In this document: piece by piece, positions 39,368 through 51,337 of the stretch | Position numbering within the stretch: position 1 is the first letter of the stretch | Layout of the letters: the number at the start of each line of letters is the position of its first letter | Origin: Tetrahymena elliotti 4EA | Taxonomy: Eukaryota; Ciliophora; Oligohymenophorea; Hymenostomatida; Tetrahymenidae | Reading direction: 5' to 3' | Assembly: GCA_000231825.2 (NCBI GenBank) | Contig: JH720309.1 | Location: 85,381-149,380, forward strand | Length of the DNA stretch: 64,000 nt | Made by a program: the position numbers and the translations under genes | The notes under the pieces: generated by a model | Seen by the model: the letters and a program-made list of their open reading frames with translations, nothing else | The model's database searches: none | Told to the model about the DNA's origin: nothing

Positions 39368-40879
39368 TCAATCTAAGAATAGATCAAAATGCTAATATTA
39401 AGATTGAAATGTTAGGTGATCTTATATTTATTTTTTGTAAACTATTATTTAAAGAGTTTCTCTTAATTTATCTAATTTAAATAATAGCAACTATTTTATA
39501 TTTTTATCATTTAAATTCTTTGATATTTAATCAAAGTAGTGAACAGATTTTCCATATTATTTATTAATAACTTCTACTATTTCGTTTAGAGTTATGTAGT
39601 TGTTGTTTATTATTATTGAAATAGATTTGGCATCTGATTCATAGTCTTAATCACTACTTTCTATACTTAAAGTATTAAAGAATTCTTCAAGAGATTTTAA
39701 GAATTCATATAAATAATAAAAGCAAGTAGCTAAGTAAGAGTTGCTTTATGCTTTTATAATTTTGTAATTTGGCTTTTACATTGATAATTTGTAATATTTT
39801 ATTGCTTCTGTGTATTTTGAATAAGTTTATAATGTCTTAGCTAATCTAAAATATTCACATCCTTCTTCTGGGCTTAATTCAACGCACTTCTTCATATACT
39901 TAACTGCGTTTTCTTCATCTTATTCATCATTAGCTATGTCACCAAGCTCACTGTAATTATCTAAATATTCAGGGTCAATACTAATACCTTCATTAAATAT
40001 TTTATTTGCTTCTTCTTTTTAATTTTTTCGATATAAAATTCTACCATATTAAGCACAAGATTAAGCTGTTCTAGGTTAAATTTCATATGATCTTTTATAA
40101 TATTCTTCTTCTTTCTAATAATCTCCTAATTATCCATAATAATAAGCTATGTTATGAAGAACAACATGACAACTTGGACAGAGTAACACTGCTTCTTCAT
40201 ATAACTTAATTACTTCTTCACTTTAGATACTCTTTTCCTTCTTTATCATTGCCATAATAGTAGAAATTCCTGGGTATTTTGGATTTAAGCTGTATAGTTA
40301 TTATCCTAATTTTTCAGCTTCATCTAACCTTTTCTCCTAATGATAGATCCATGATAAAAAACAAATTATATCATTTTTGTACTCATCCAATAATTCGCAA
40401 GCTTTTTCTAAATCAGAAATTAGAGTAGGGTCCTTTTTTTCTTCCCTGTTTGTTTTAATAAACTAGTAAACTCCTCTACCTGACAAATAAACTCCTACTT
40501 CATATGACTCAGACATTATATTTTAGTCCCTATAATCTTCACATAATTTCATTAGATTTTCATTTATAATCTCTGATTTTGATACATTACTGTAATGCGT
40601 TTCAATTAAACACAGAACTTAGGTCATTACATCAATAGAATCAACTCTATTTCCCTTTAGCTTTTATCTTTCTTCTGTAATAGAGTTAAAATTTTAGTAA
40701 GCTTGCTTAAACAATCCAAGTTAAAAAAAACTCATTGTTTTGTACATTTAGAGAGTTTAATGGCAGATAATACTTCTATTTTAGTCTAGCCTATAAACAT
40801 TTCCTATACATTCAAAGAATAACTAGTTACTGTACTATTCCTTTACTTCTTTTATCAAATCTTTCTCAATACTGTTCAT
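39368..40879 (-). CDS. TPR-repeat protein, intact paralogue (copy D)
   Basis: A single frame, ATG 40879 to TGA 39370-39368, gives 503 residues. Amphipathic helix pairs in the C-terminal two thirds fit tetratricopeptide repeats, for example AVKYMKKCVELSPEEGCEYF and EEAVLLCPSCHVVLHNIAYY. TPR proteins are scaffolds that bind peptide ligands; the partner is unknown. It is the only undamaged member of the four copies in this window and shows that the TGA and frameshift of copies A-C are derived. No signal peptide or membrane segment is present. Confidence 0.85.
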
Positions 40880-41834
40880 TTCTACTTTACCTATTTAATT
40901 CAATTCTAAATTGAAATAATTAATACTAACTTTTTGATAAAAATCTTTAATTTGTTAATTGTTATTTCAATTAGATAATTAATCAATTTATATAATTATA
41001 TTTTACATCAGAAACCCAAGATTTGTTAGGAATATTTTCAAAATAAATTATTGGTCAGAACCGTTTTGATATTCTTCCAAAAAAAATATCTATTTCAAAA
41101 ATTCTTAGAATATAAATGATGTTTGACTAAGTATTATCTAAAGTATTTAAAACATATCCTACATTGATTATGAGCAAAAACCATCTTAACCACATAAAAA
41201 TAAGTGTTGAAAATTTAAAATTGAAGACTAGTGTGAGATTACATAATTGGAGGTAGATATTGCTAAAATAAGAGCTAAGTTTAGAAATCTCTATACCTAA
41301 CTAAAAATTTGTAAACAGTTCTTTTTAATTAGATTAAATACATATGAAAATTATAATGATGTTATTCACAAAAAATATATTTTTAAGAGGCCATTTTGAG
41401 AATTGTTAAAATATAAATAAATGATTGAAAATTAATTTCTTCTAAAAAAAAATAATCAATTTTGCTGGAAATCATAAAATTCAATGAAAGAAAATAACTA
41501 AATTCTAAGATTAAATTAAATTGCCCGAACTAAATTTTTACTTTTTTATTATTAATGATATTTGCAATCAAATAAAAAAAGTAACCTTAAGTAATCTCTC
41601 GAAAGCAATTAAAAAGCTTAAATAAATTATTTATTTGCAAAAATAAGTTAAAATAAAATGTTTGATTTGTAAAATTTTGAAAAAATAAATTCAACTTATA
41701 TTATATAATAATATTGATGCCGACTAGCACTTTTTTCTTTTTATATCTTTGTCTGTTTGTTTTCTTTTTGCTTGATAGGTTTGAATATTTGAATTTAATA
41801 AAGAGGGTGTTTTAGTTAAATTTACTGAGAAAAT
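40880..41834. other. AT-rich intergenic DNA
   Basis: Divergent spacer between the TPR gene (-) and the HOP2-like region (+). I see no gene in it. Confidence 0.5.
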
Positions 41835-42137
41835 ATGACAGAAGAAAGTAAAAGGGTTTGGCTCCAATAATTTTTTACCGCTTGTAGGGAAATATCAGAT
41901 ATTTTTGAACTCAACAGCCATAAATAGAATGAAAAGGATATTTTTTAATTTAAAATCAATTAATTGATTATAATTTTTGTGCGCTCAAATTATCACATTT
42001 TAAGTAAAAATAATAATAAATCAAAAACAATTAGTAAATATATTTTTTACCTTTAATAATTTAGTATATCTCTAATTAATTAACAAGTGATAAATCCATA
42101 TATATTTATATAGATACATACCTAGATTATTAATTGA
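41835..42137 (+). CDS. Doubtful small ORF upstream of the HOP2-like gene
   Basis: ATG 41835 opens 100 codons to TGA 42135-42137. The first 35 residues look protein-like (MTEESKRVWLQQFFTACREI), but the rest is AT-driven low complexity. It could be a small gene, the first exon of something else, or 5' UTR of the HOP2-like gene that starts 77 bp downstream. Confidence 0.3.
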
Positions 42138-42213
42138 TAGATAGAGAGCAACATAATAAATAAATCAACAAATATTATCTAATTCCTACAACTGTTCATC
42201 CTAAATAAAATAA

Positions 42214-43853
42214 ATGAGTTAACCAGAAGAAAAAGTTGACGTTGAGGAAGGAGCTCAAGAAAACGACCAAGCTGAAGATACAGGAAGAAGAAGATCTTCC
42301 AGAGCTAGAGCTCCACCTGTTGCTACTACTCCTGCTCCTAAGAAAGATCCAAAAGCTGCTAAGGGAGCAGCTAAGAAGGGAGCAGCTAAAAAGGATCCTA
42401 AATAGAAAAAGGGAGGAAAAAAGAAAGGATCAGATGATGAAGAATCTGATGCTGTAAATAAAATTTTTGATAAATTACTTTAATGATTTAATTTTAAATT
42501 TATTGAAATGATAGGAAAATGTTGAAGACAAGCAAGACAAGATGGAAGATGAAGAAGAAATCAAAGAAACAAAAGATAATAAAAAAGATGATGATGTTGA
42601 TGATGAAGATGAAATCGAAGAAGAACCTTCTGAAGAAGATGAAGAGGAAGAAGAAGACTTTGATGATAAACCTAAAAAGAAGGGAAAAGGCGCTGCTAAA
42701 TCTGCTCCTGCTCCTAAGAAGGTAGAAATTCTGATCAATATATATGATTTATTTATTTTTTTATCTCTATCAATAAAAAAAGGGTAAGGCTGCTGAAAAG
42801 AATGAAAAAACTGAAAAGAATGAAAAGAAAGCCCCTGCAACTAAGGCTCCTGCTGCTAAGGGCAAAAAAAAAGCTAAAGAAAGTGATGATGAAGATGATT
42901 TTAATGATGAAAGTGAAGAAGTTAAACCTAAGGGAAAAGGTGGAGCTGCTAAAAAGGGTGCTCCTGGTAAGAAAGGCAAAAAAGATGATGACGATGGAGG
43001 CCCAGTTGATGGTAAATTAAAGAGAAAAAAATATTGAAAAATAATAATTTGTTTTATTCATTTTTTAGATGAAGTTGTTGTTGAATACATGAAGAAGGCT
43101 AATAGGCCTTATTCTTTGATTAACATTTGTGATAATTTACATGGTAAAATTAAGAAAACTGTCTTACAAAAAATGCTTGATGGTTTAGTCAATAAGGTAT
43201 TTATTTTATTAAAAAATATGAAATGGTTTACTTATTCATTCATTCATTTATTCAATAAAGAACAAACTCACTTGCAAAGAATTTGGTAAAGCTAAAATTT
43301 ATCTGATGAATTAAGACTTGTTGCCTTAAGTTGATAAATCAGAGTTAGAATAAATGCAAAATGATTTAAATGAAAAGAGAGTTTACTTAAGAGAAATCGG
43401 TGAAGAAATCAAAGAACTTACTAAAAAGATTGCAGTTTACAATAAACAACTTACCAATGCTTAAATTTAAGATGAAATTGCAAAGAATGAAAAAATGGTA
43501 AATTAATTCTTATTTAATGTTATTTTCATAACATTTTTTTACATTTTTTAATTAGATTAAACAACTTGAAGACAAAATGCATTTCTATTAGAGTGATAAG
43601 TTCGTTCAAGCTTCAGAGTCTGATGTTAAAAAACACGAAGAAGCATATCAAAAGATGGAGGTAAATTTATTTTTCTTTATTTATTTTACCTAACTTATTC
43701 TCATTTAAATATTTTTGATTTAAATTAATACAGAAAGAATACAAGAGACGTAGAAGAATGTGCAAGGATGGTATTGGTTAAATTGCTGAAGGTATGAATA
43801 AAAAGCTAGCTGAAGTCTAGGAATTAATTGGTATTGAAGAAGAAGATGAGTGA
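42214..43853 (+). CDS. HOP2: HOP2 (TBPIP) family meiotic recombination protein with long charged N-terminal extension
   Basis: Seven exons, 42214-42453, 42515-42721, 42783-43011, 43069-43196, 43261-43497, 43556-43660 and 43734-43853, give 421 residues. All six introns are 57-73 nt and GT-AG. Residues 226 to the end match HOP2: a winged-helix part (DEVVVEYMKKANRPYSLINI, LHGKIKKTVLQKML, CKEFGKAKIYLMNQD) and a leucine-zipper-like coiled coil (YLREIGEEIKELTKKIAVYN). HOP2 with MND1 stimulates DMC1/RAD51 strand invasion in the nucleus. Residues 1-225 are an extra tail of alternating basic (KKGAAKKDPKQKKGG) and acidic (EEEPSEEDEEEEEDFDD) blocks, roughly doubling the usual 210-230-residue protein. 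This may be a chromatin- or nucleic-acid-binding tail of a somatic HOP2 paralogue. Confidence 0.9.
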
Positions 43854-45090
43854 GCAAACTGTCTTAAAATAAATAAAAAAACAGGCATATTGATAACATG
43901 CTGCATGAATAAATAAGCAAACAATCAAGCAAATAAATATACTCTATTAATAATTAAGTTATACACTATTATAATATCAAAAATTTAACTAAAATTTACC
44001 AATTTATCAATCATTTCTATCCAAAAAATAGCTTGTGATTGATTGATTTATAAATAAATAAATAATCCATACACCTACCTACATACATACATATTCTTCT
44101 ATAAATCTATATATGTATGTTCTTATTTTCTTTTGTTCGTTCATTTTTCCCTTCAATTCAAATAAAAGCTAGAATAATTAGATTTATGCTTATCTACTAT
44201 ATTGACTATCTAATAACCTGATTTTCTTAAACAATAAATCAACATTTATCATTTAAAAAGTTGTATTTTCAAAAGAAATATTTATTTTAATGATAAACAT
44301 GAATGACAGCTTTTTATTTTTGTATTTTTAATTTGATTACCACACACAATAAAATAATTATTTACACACTTATTCTACAAAAAATATAGATATTTTTTTT
44401 GAATTCCTTTTTTACTCAACATTTTTGTTATTAAATGAATGATGTAATATTTTTTTAATAAAAGTAATTTTATTTGTAAAAATAAGTTAGTTTTTGAATA
44501 GTTATTTGTTTTAATATTAATTTAAATCATCTTTTCATAATTTTAATTTTTTATTAACAACTTTCATTTATTTGCTTTAAATAATTTTATTTTGTACCAT
44601 TAAAAATTCATTTATAAACTAAAACATTATTTAAAAATATTTCAAATAAATATAAAACTTTAATCTGTCTAATAAAATAATCACAAACTTTAAAAAATTT
44701 AATTTGAACATATATTTTTGTCAGAAAAACCCCAAATACTTATTAATAACAAATTTTTAAATGATGTAATTTATTTGTTTGCTTAGACAATAGTAACTCT
44801 TTTTAATTTTATTTAATGATATAATAAAATTATGACTTATTTATTAGCTAAGCTTATCACAATTCGATTAAAAAAATATTAATTTCTTATTTTTTAGGAT
44901 TTTAAATAAAATAAAATACTAAAAAAGAAGGAGGGATTGATAAATTTAATTAAAAAAAAGGCTTAGTATTGAATTGATTGATTGAGTGAATGAATGTTGG
45001 CATATTTGGTTATAGAGTTTATATGTATGGATTTGTACAGATTTCTTAAAAAATATATATTAAAAAATTGTATATAGTTTAAATTCAAAA
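43854..45090. other. Convergent intergenic spacer
   Basis: AT-rich DNA between the HOP2-like (+) and CFAP77 (-) genes, with short TTGATTGA-type microsatellites near 44970 and CATACATACATA near 44085. No gene is seen. Confidence 0.5.
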
Positions 45091-46334
45091 TCATGCAGCA
45101 TGCTCTGAGCTTTAATTGAGGAATTCGTCTGAATGATGAATTAAATTGAGGTTTTGATTTGATCTGGTTTGGATCTTAGGTTTGACATTTTTAAATCTTT
45201 CTAGCTTAAAATCGTTTACAATATTTTAAGCAACTTTTTACTAATCTAATCTTTCTTGGGATATCGATCTAAGTTGGCTGGCTTGATTAGATTTAATAAC
45301 GAGTTTTTTCTCCTTCTTTTACTATTATGAGTTATTTGGGAAAGTAAGTATTTAAATAATTCAACTAGAAAGTGAAAATAAATTACTTCTTATCTCTAGA
45401 TTGCATAATAATCTAACAGTTTTTTTTCATGCTCTTATAAATATTACAATTCTAAAATAAAATAATAATTTTAGCTTGGATATTTATAATAGAAATTAAA
45501 AATAAAACGTTCTTTGAATATTGATTAAAGTATTATTATTATTATATTTCAACTTAATTCTTCTTAATATTTAAACTAAATGCATTCATTCATTCATTTC
45601 TTACCTAAAACTTAGTTTATTGGTGTTGATGGTCTTTTTATTTAATTATAGTGATTACAATCTTATTTAATCTAAAAATGAATTATATTTTACTTGTTTC
45701 TGACGCCATAACGGAAATCATCATTAGGTAAATCCAATTCAATACCTATTTTACCCTTCTTTATTTTCTTCTTTACTTCTTAATGAGAGTCGCGATATTT
45801 TGATATTTCCTAAAAGTTAATATAAAATATTCATTCAAATTATATTTTTTTAAATTGAAATGTTATCAAATATCATTTATTTTCTTCACTTTTAATTTGC
45901 TTTTCATTAATTTTCTTTTAATTTGTGAATTTAAGTTTCATTTTACCTTAGGATTAAAGCATCTATCTTTTATACAATTGCGATTTAATTTTAAAAAGTC
46001 TCTTGGAGGTTCTTTGTCTTTGCTTTCATCATGATACTTCCAAGTCATTGTTACTATATTGTTATATTTATAAAATTATTTTCTTATTGTTGTTCAGCGT
46101 ATTCATTACAACTCAAAATTTAAATGCTATGAGTTTATTGAGACATTATAAATTAATTAAAATTTTACCTTCTTTGGCTCCTTCAGCATCCCTTTTGGGT
46201 GGTTTACCATAAACATGATTGATGGGAGGGAGATTGTAAGTTGATTATTTAGCCTTTCCAATCTCATTCTTTAAAAGCAACTTGTTTTGCTTGTTTCTTT
46301 ACCAAGGAAGAACTCCTTCTTAACTCAAATTCAT
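45091..46334 (-). CDS. CFAP77: Cilia- and flagella-associated protein 77 homologue
   Basis: Six exons on the complement, 46169-46334, 45947-46053, 45694-45809, 45605-45633, 45387-45451 and 45091-45321, give 237 residues. One exon is only 29 nt. All junctions are GT-AG and keep the frame to TGA 45093-45091. Conserved blocks are YNLPPINHVYGKPPKRDAEG, RDFLKLNRNCIKDR..KEISKYR, FRYGVRNKPSTPINQVLG, IKSNQASQLRSISQERLDQQ and DFKLERFKNVKPKIQTRS. CFAP77 is a microtubule inner protein of doublet microtubules in motile cilia. The family assignment rests on the order of these blocks as I remember them, not on a search. Confidence 0.85.
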
Positions 46335-47178
46335 GACTTATTCTAAATTTAGTAAACTTTTTAGCTATTTAACTAACTATCTTATTGATTATTTAACTCT
46401 GAAACAATAATTAATTAAACTAATTAATTTACTATTATCTATCTATTCAATTCAGCAATTTATTATAAATATCGCTGTTTACTTTCTTTTTCAAATTCTT
46501 AATGCTAATTATTCATTCAATCAATCAATCAATCCTTCTTTCTTTCACAATAATAAAGTCCATTGATACATTTACTCATTCAATCAACTCAAATATATAT
46601 TTTTGATTGAAACACAAATATTATTATTACCTTTCTATAAATATTTATAAATTTAATAAGTTGATTCATTCACTTTGCTTCTCTTTTCACTCAAAAATTT
46701 TCTTAATTACTCTATCAATCAAAAAAGTTATATATTTATTTGATTTTTATTGTCCTTTTATTTAAAAATTCAATTCTTTTTCATAAATTTTTGATAAAAA
46801 AAACATTTTTGATCATTTTTCACCTTATAAAAATTAATGTATTTCAAATAAAATCAATTTAAATTATTTTTATGTCCATTTCAAATTAATTTATAAAACA
46901 ATTATTAAATAAATTTACAAGCTTTAATTACTTTAATTCCTTATATTTTAAGACATTTTTTTTAAATCAAATTTATCTTCAAATTTTGTTGATATGTTTA
47001 AAATCTTAAGTAAAAATGTTAATTTGTTGAGATATTTGTGAAGGAGAGCAAGTAAATATTATATAACTATATATATACATATATAAATTTTTATAAATTG
47101 TGAGAGTATTTACAGTTTTTAATAAATTTAAATTATGAGAAATTTGTAATATATTTTTAGTAGATTATTTAATTTATT
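46335..47178. other. AT-rich intergenic DNA
   Basis: Spacer between two minus-strand genes, kinesin upstream and CFAP77 downstream. It contains an (AATC) microsatellite near 46517-46533 and the CFAP77 promoter region. No gene is seen. Confidence 0.5.
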
Positions 47179-50100
47179 TCATTTTTTTTGATTTTGATTA
47201 ACACTAAAGTACCTTCTTTCTAAATCTTTTATTTTAAATTCATAGTTTTTTAATGATTTTTATTGTCTTTATTGGAGGGTTCCAAGAACAAACTGCTGGT
47301 ATTAGCTCTATTAATAATTAAAATTAATATAAAAATGAATGCAAATAAGTGTAATAAAATTTACCATTTTATTAGAATTATGACCAATATTTTCTTAAGA
47401 GCTCAAAGAATATGATTTAGTATTATGAATAGGTTTTTTTTCAATAGAATCAAGAATATCAAGTTCTTTTTATAGTTTTTGTTGATTATATTTTTGTATC
47501 CGTTCTAGCTAGTCTAACCTTTCTAGAATTCTTTTCCTTTCTTTTTGATTCTTTTATTATTCCTGTAACATAATGAAAGTAAGTAAATTGTAAATTAACT
47601 TAATATTAATTTTAATTTAAATGTTTACCAATAAGTCTTGTTGATTCAATTCAATAAATCCATTTTATATTTTGTATTCTTATCTACCTTTAATTCTAAT
47701 ATTTACAGGAGTAGGATTAATCGAATTTATTCCAATAAAATTATTTGGTTTTAAAGCACTGCTGTTCATATTATCAATTGAGCTCCTATTAACTAAACTT
47801 GAATTTTTTATATTTGAGCTATATTTTCCAAAATTAAGACTCCTGTCATTGCTATTTAAGTGAGAGAAAGGAATAGAAGCTCCTACTGAAAATTAAGATT
47901 TGACATTAACTCCCATAATTCTTTCAGAATTATTCTTAACTAAGAATTATGAAAAATTTCTTGTACTTTAACTTGAGTTGACCATGTGATTGTCATTTGA
48001 ACCAGAATTTGATATACTTGGAAAAGACTTCAATGGAGAGTCTATATCTTCAAATGACTTTATTTTTTAAGAGTTAGAAAAATGCGAACTATCCTTTTGC
48101 ATGCTTTCACGCATGTAAAGCTATTAAATTTCAGTCTTTAAATGTCTATTTTCTTCAATAAGTTGCTCCACTTACTTCAAAGAAACATGATCTCTCTTAA
48201 GCTTTTCATTCTCAGCTTACAATTTTAAAAATTTATTATGAATATCATTTACACTAGCTCCTTTTCTTCTAAGATTAAGAATCTCTTTTAAGTATAGTAT
48301 CTTTTCATTATCAAAAAACAAATTAATAAATTAAATAAATTACTGACTGAAAATTAATTAATTTATTCAGTCTATTATTTACTTCTTTTTGGAGCTTTTT
48401 AACAATTTCATCGTCTTTAGAATTTATTTGATTTGGTTTTATCGACATTGTAATCTAAATTAATAAAAACATAATCTTCAATGCATATTTATTTATATTA
48501 TTGATAAATTAATTAATTACATGTCTAGCTCTTTCTGCAAACTTCAATGTGCTCACAGTTTCATCTACATTTTCTATTGCAGGAGATATAGTTGCTACTA
48601 TATATGTAATTGTGTTTCCGACTAGACTTTCTTGCAAAATTCTTGTTAATTTTGATTCTCTGAAGGGGATAGGGAGCTTACTTTTGCTGCTTAGACTGTG
48701 AATAACCTTACCTAATTAATTACAAAGAATATTATTCAGGTATTAATTTTATAAAAAGCTTCAATCTAATTAAAAAGAATCAAATATTAATTTCTTTTAA
48801 TTATTTACCCAAAGTAGTCAAAGATAAATTTATATTTCTTAGCTCGTTTAAGTGGCCACCTGCCATCACTTCACTTTTATTTATTTTTTCAGAACCAGCT
48901 AGATCACAAAGATTGATTCTTGATCTCTATATTTCAAATGTAAATAAAATTAGAAAACATTTTAAACTTGTTTTTATTAGATTTTAAAGTAGAAACAAAT
49001 ATCTCCTCCCCTTATATATTTAATTGTTTTTCTTTACAAATATTTATTTTTAATTGAAAAAGTCCCAAAAAAAATCTAAACAGCTTTTTCTAAATATTTC
49101 TAATTATTTTCCTTCAGTTTTTAACTGTAAGTTCATATGTTTTTCATTCATTTATTTTATCATTGAATTTCTATTTGCAATAATTTTCAAAATTCCTCAA
49201 AAAAAACTCTTTTTTCAATTTATTTTTGAGTTTTTGGTGTTCAAAGGATTTTTAGTTTGTTCTGTTTTTTAAAGTACTTTTTTTTTCATTTATTAAATCA
49301 TTAAATTTCTATTTGTAAAATCTTCCCTCTCAAAATTCATTTTATTTATTCAAAATATCTTCAAAAAAACTCTCTTCTAAATTATATTTTTGGAATTAAA
49401 TTATTTTTAATTTGTTTATGTTTTTATTCAATTTCAAAAACAAATTGATAAATTTCTTCCTACTTGCTATCTATTTAATCATTCTTTCATATGAAAGATT
49501 TATTTTTCTTTATCGAAAATGTAAACTAAATCTCAATTGATTTTTTCTTCATTTATCTTATAATTTTTAACTGTAACCCATTTAGTTATTCTCTGATTGA
49601 TTTTATTTTGATGTATTTTTCTCATTTGATCTTTTGAAAAATTAACTTGTTCACTAAAATCATTCTCTTTTTAGATCTCTTTTTTGTATTATTTATTTTT
49701 AAATATTTATTCTTAAGCACACTCTTTATTTTGAAGCTTTTTGTTCAAAATGTTATTATATTTTTAAAATTTTTAAATAGCTTTTATATAGAATGAAGGA
49801 TTTATTGTTTTTAGAATAATTTAAGACTGGAATATTAAATTAATAGAGTTTTTAGAATAACAAAAAATACTTTGATATTTCCACCATCTTGCTGAGATTC
49901 ATCATAGGTCTCAATTATGAGTTAGAATATAGTGTGTGAACGACTGCTTTTAGCATTCATAGAAGTACTTCTTATAGTTCTGTTTCTTTCTCCTCTTTTC
50001 ATGAGTTAGAGAGTATCTATGTAGTGCTGAACTTAGTATTCTGACAAACCTTCAACAAATATACCATCTAGTTTGCTTTCATGAATCCCAAGGGGTTTAT

Positions 50101-51337
50101 TTAAGTTATTATCCTATTATTTTTATCAGTATAAAATAAATCATTTTTGGTTCTTTTACATTTTTCATGTTTGATTGATTTTTGTGGCTAAATTTTTAAT
50201 TTCTGATTTACTAACTCACCTCAATTATTTTTTGAGTTATTAACTGTTTAGATTAAGATTGGCCACTAAATAACTACCAAACAGATAAGCAAATAAACAA
50301 ACAAAATATGGAACTATTTTTGGTATAGATTAAAATGTAAAATAAATTACCTATAAAAGATCATATATTTTTTCATTGTAAATTTAAAGGAAAGAGCAGT
50401 AAATAGAAATACTTAGGTTGCTATTTTCTTTCTTTTTTTGTTCAACGCTATTAAAAAGATAATATATTGTTCTTGGAATTATTCCTGCAAAATTCTCATC
50501 ACTATCTAGTGACTCAAAAAATGTCTACTGCTTTTGGTTTCTCTCTTGCTTAATTGACATGTTTTCCCAATCACTGCCAAACATGGTATAAGTTTTACCT
50601 GATTGTTTTAATTTCAACAAACTCATTATTTTTAATACAACCAAAATAATAATTTATTTATTTGTTTGTTTGTTTGTTTCTTGCTTGCTTGATTGTAATG
50701 TAATTGATATTCCTAAAAACTCTACAAGTAAACAAACAAAATATATCTTTGAAAATTACTTAGATAGTAAACTAATAAAAAAGTAATTAAATACCTGAAC
50801 TAGTTTGACCATATGCAAATATAGTGAAGTTGTATCCATCGAGTACTTGAGATATTGGATTTTAAAATTCTTAAAATACTTCTTACTGAGTATTCTCAGA
50901 TACAAATGCTTTATCAAATTTTGTCTAAATACAATAATTCCCTTCATTTAGCATCAGTAAATTATCCTATTAAAAAAAATCATCATCAATTTTATATCGC
51001 CAAATCAAAAAACGAGCTCTAAAATTGCTAAATGCTAAATGCTCCTGATTCATTTAATTCTTACTTGCTTGCTGATTTGAATAGAGCTTTCCTAAGAACC
51101 CTCACTAGTCAGTAAAGGACGAGATCTAATAAATACTTTAACTTTAGAATCAGTTGATAAAGATGGATTAGTAGAAACGCTTGAATCTATTAATGATGTA
51201 TTCTATAACCTACTTGAATTCTCCTTTTTTTACAACTGAGGAGTAGCCTTCCTTAAAGGAGAAGCTTTCTCCTCATCCTACTCATTTGAAGTATTTATTG
51301 CTATTGAATTTAACTACTTTTTAATATTGCTTCTCAT
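47179..51337 (-). CDS. Kinesin with N-terminal motor domain
   Basis: Ten exons on the complement, 51065-51337, 50795-50966, 50351-50598, 49871-50113, 48809-48926, 48521-48711, 48383-48454, 47629-48300, 47365-47562 and 47179-47307, give 771 residues with every junction in frame. The motor begins near residue 65 (KVKVFIRSRP). The P-loop GQTSSGKT (144-151) is split by an intron after the first base of its second Gly codon. Switch I SSRSH is at 287-291, switch II DLAGSEK at 320-326, and the motor ends at LKFAERARH (about 415). A neck and coiled coil follow (EIVKKLQKEILYLKEI, LKRDHVSLKQVEQLIEENRH), then a Ser/Asn-rich linker and a second short coil from 664. The N-terminal motor predicts plus-end movement; the subfamily is not clear. 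Intron 4 (48927-49870) is 944 nt, far longer than the others. Confidence 0.95.

Noticed and set aside
42475..42840. Minus-strand Ser-rich open frame, and + strand Lys/Met/Leu frames in the same area
   Set aside because: They are antisense or out-of-frame shadows of the Glu/Asp/Lys-rich HOP2 exons and cross its introns.
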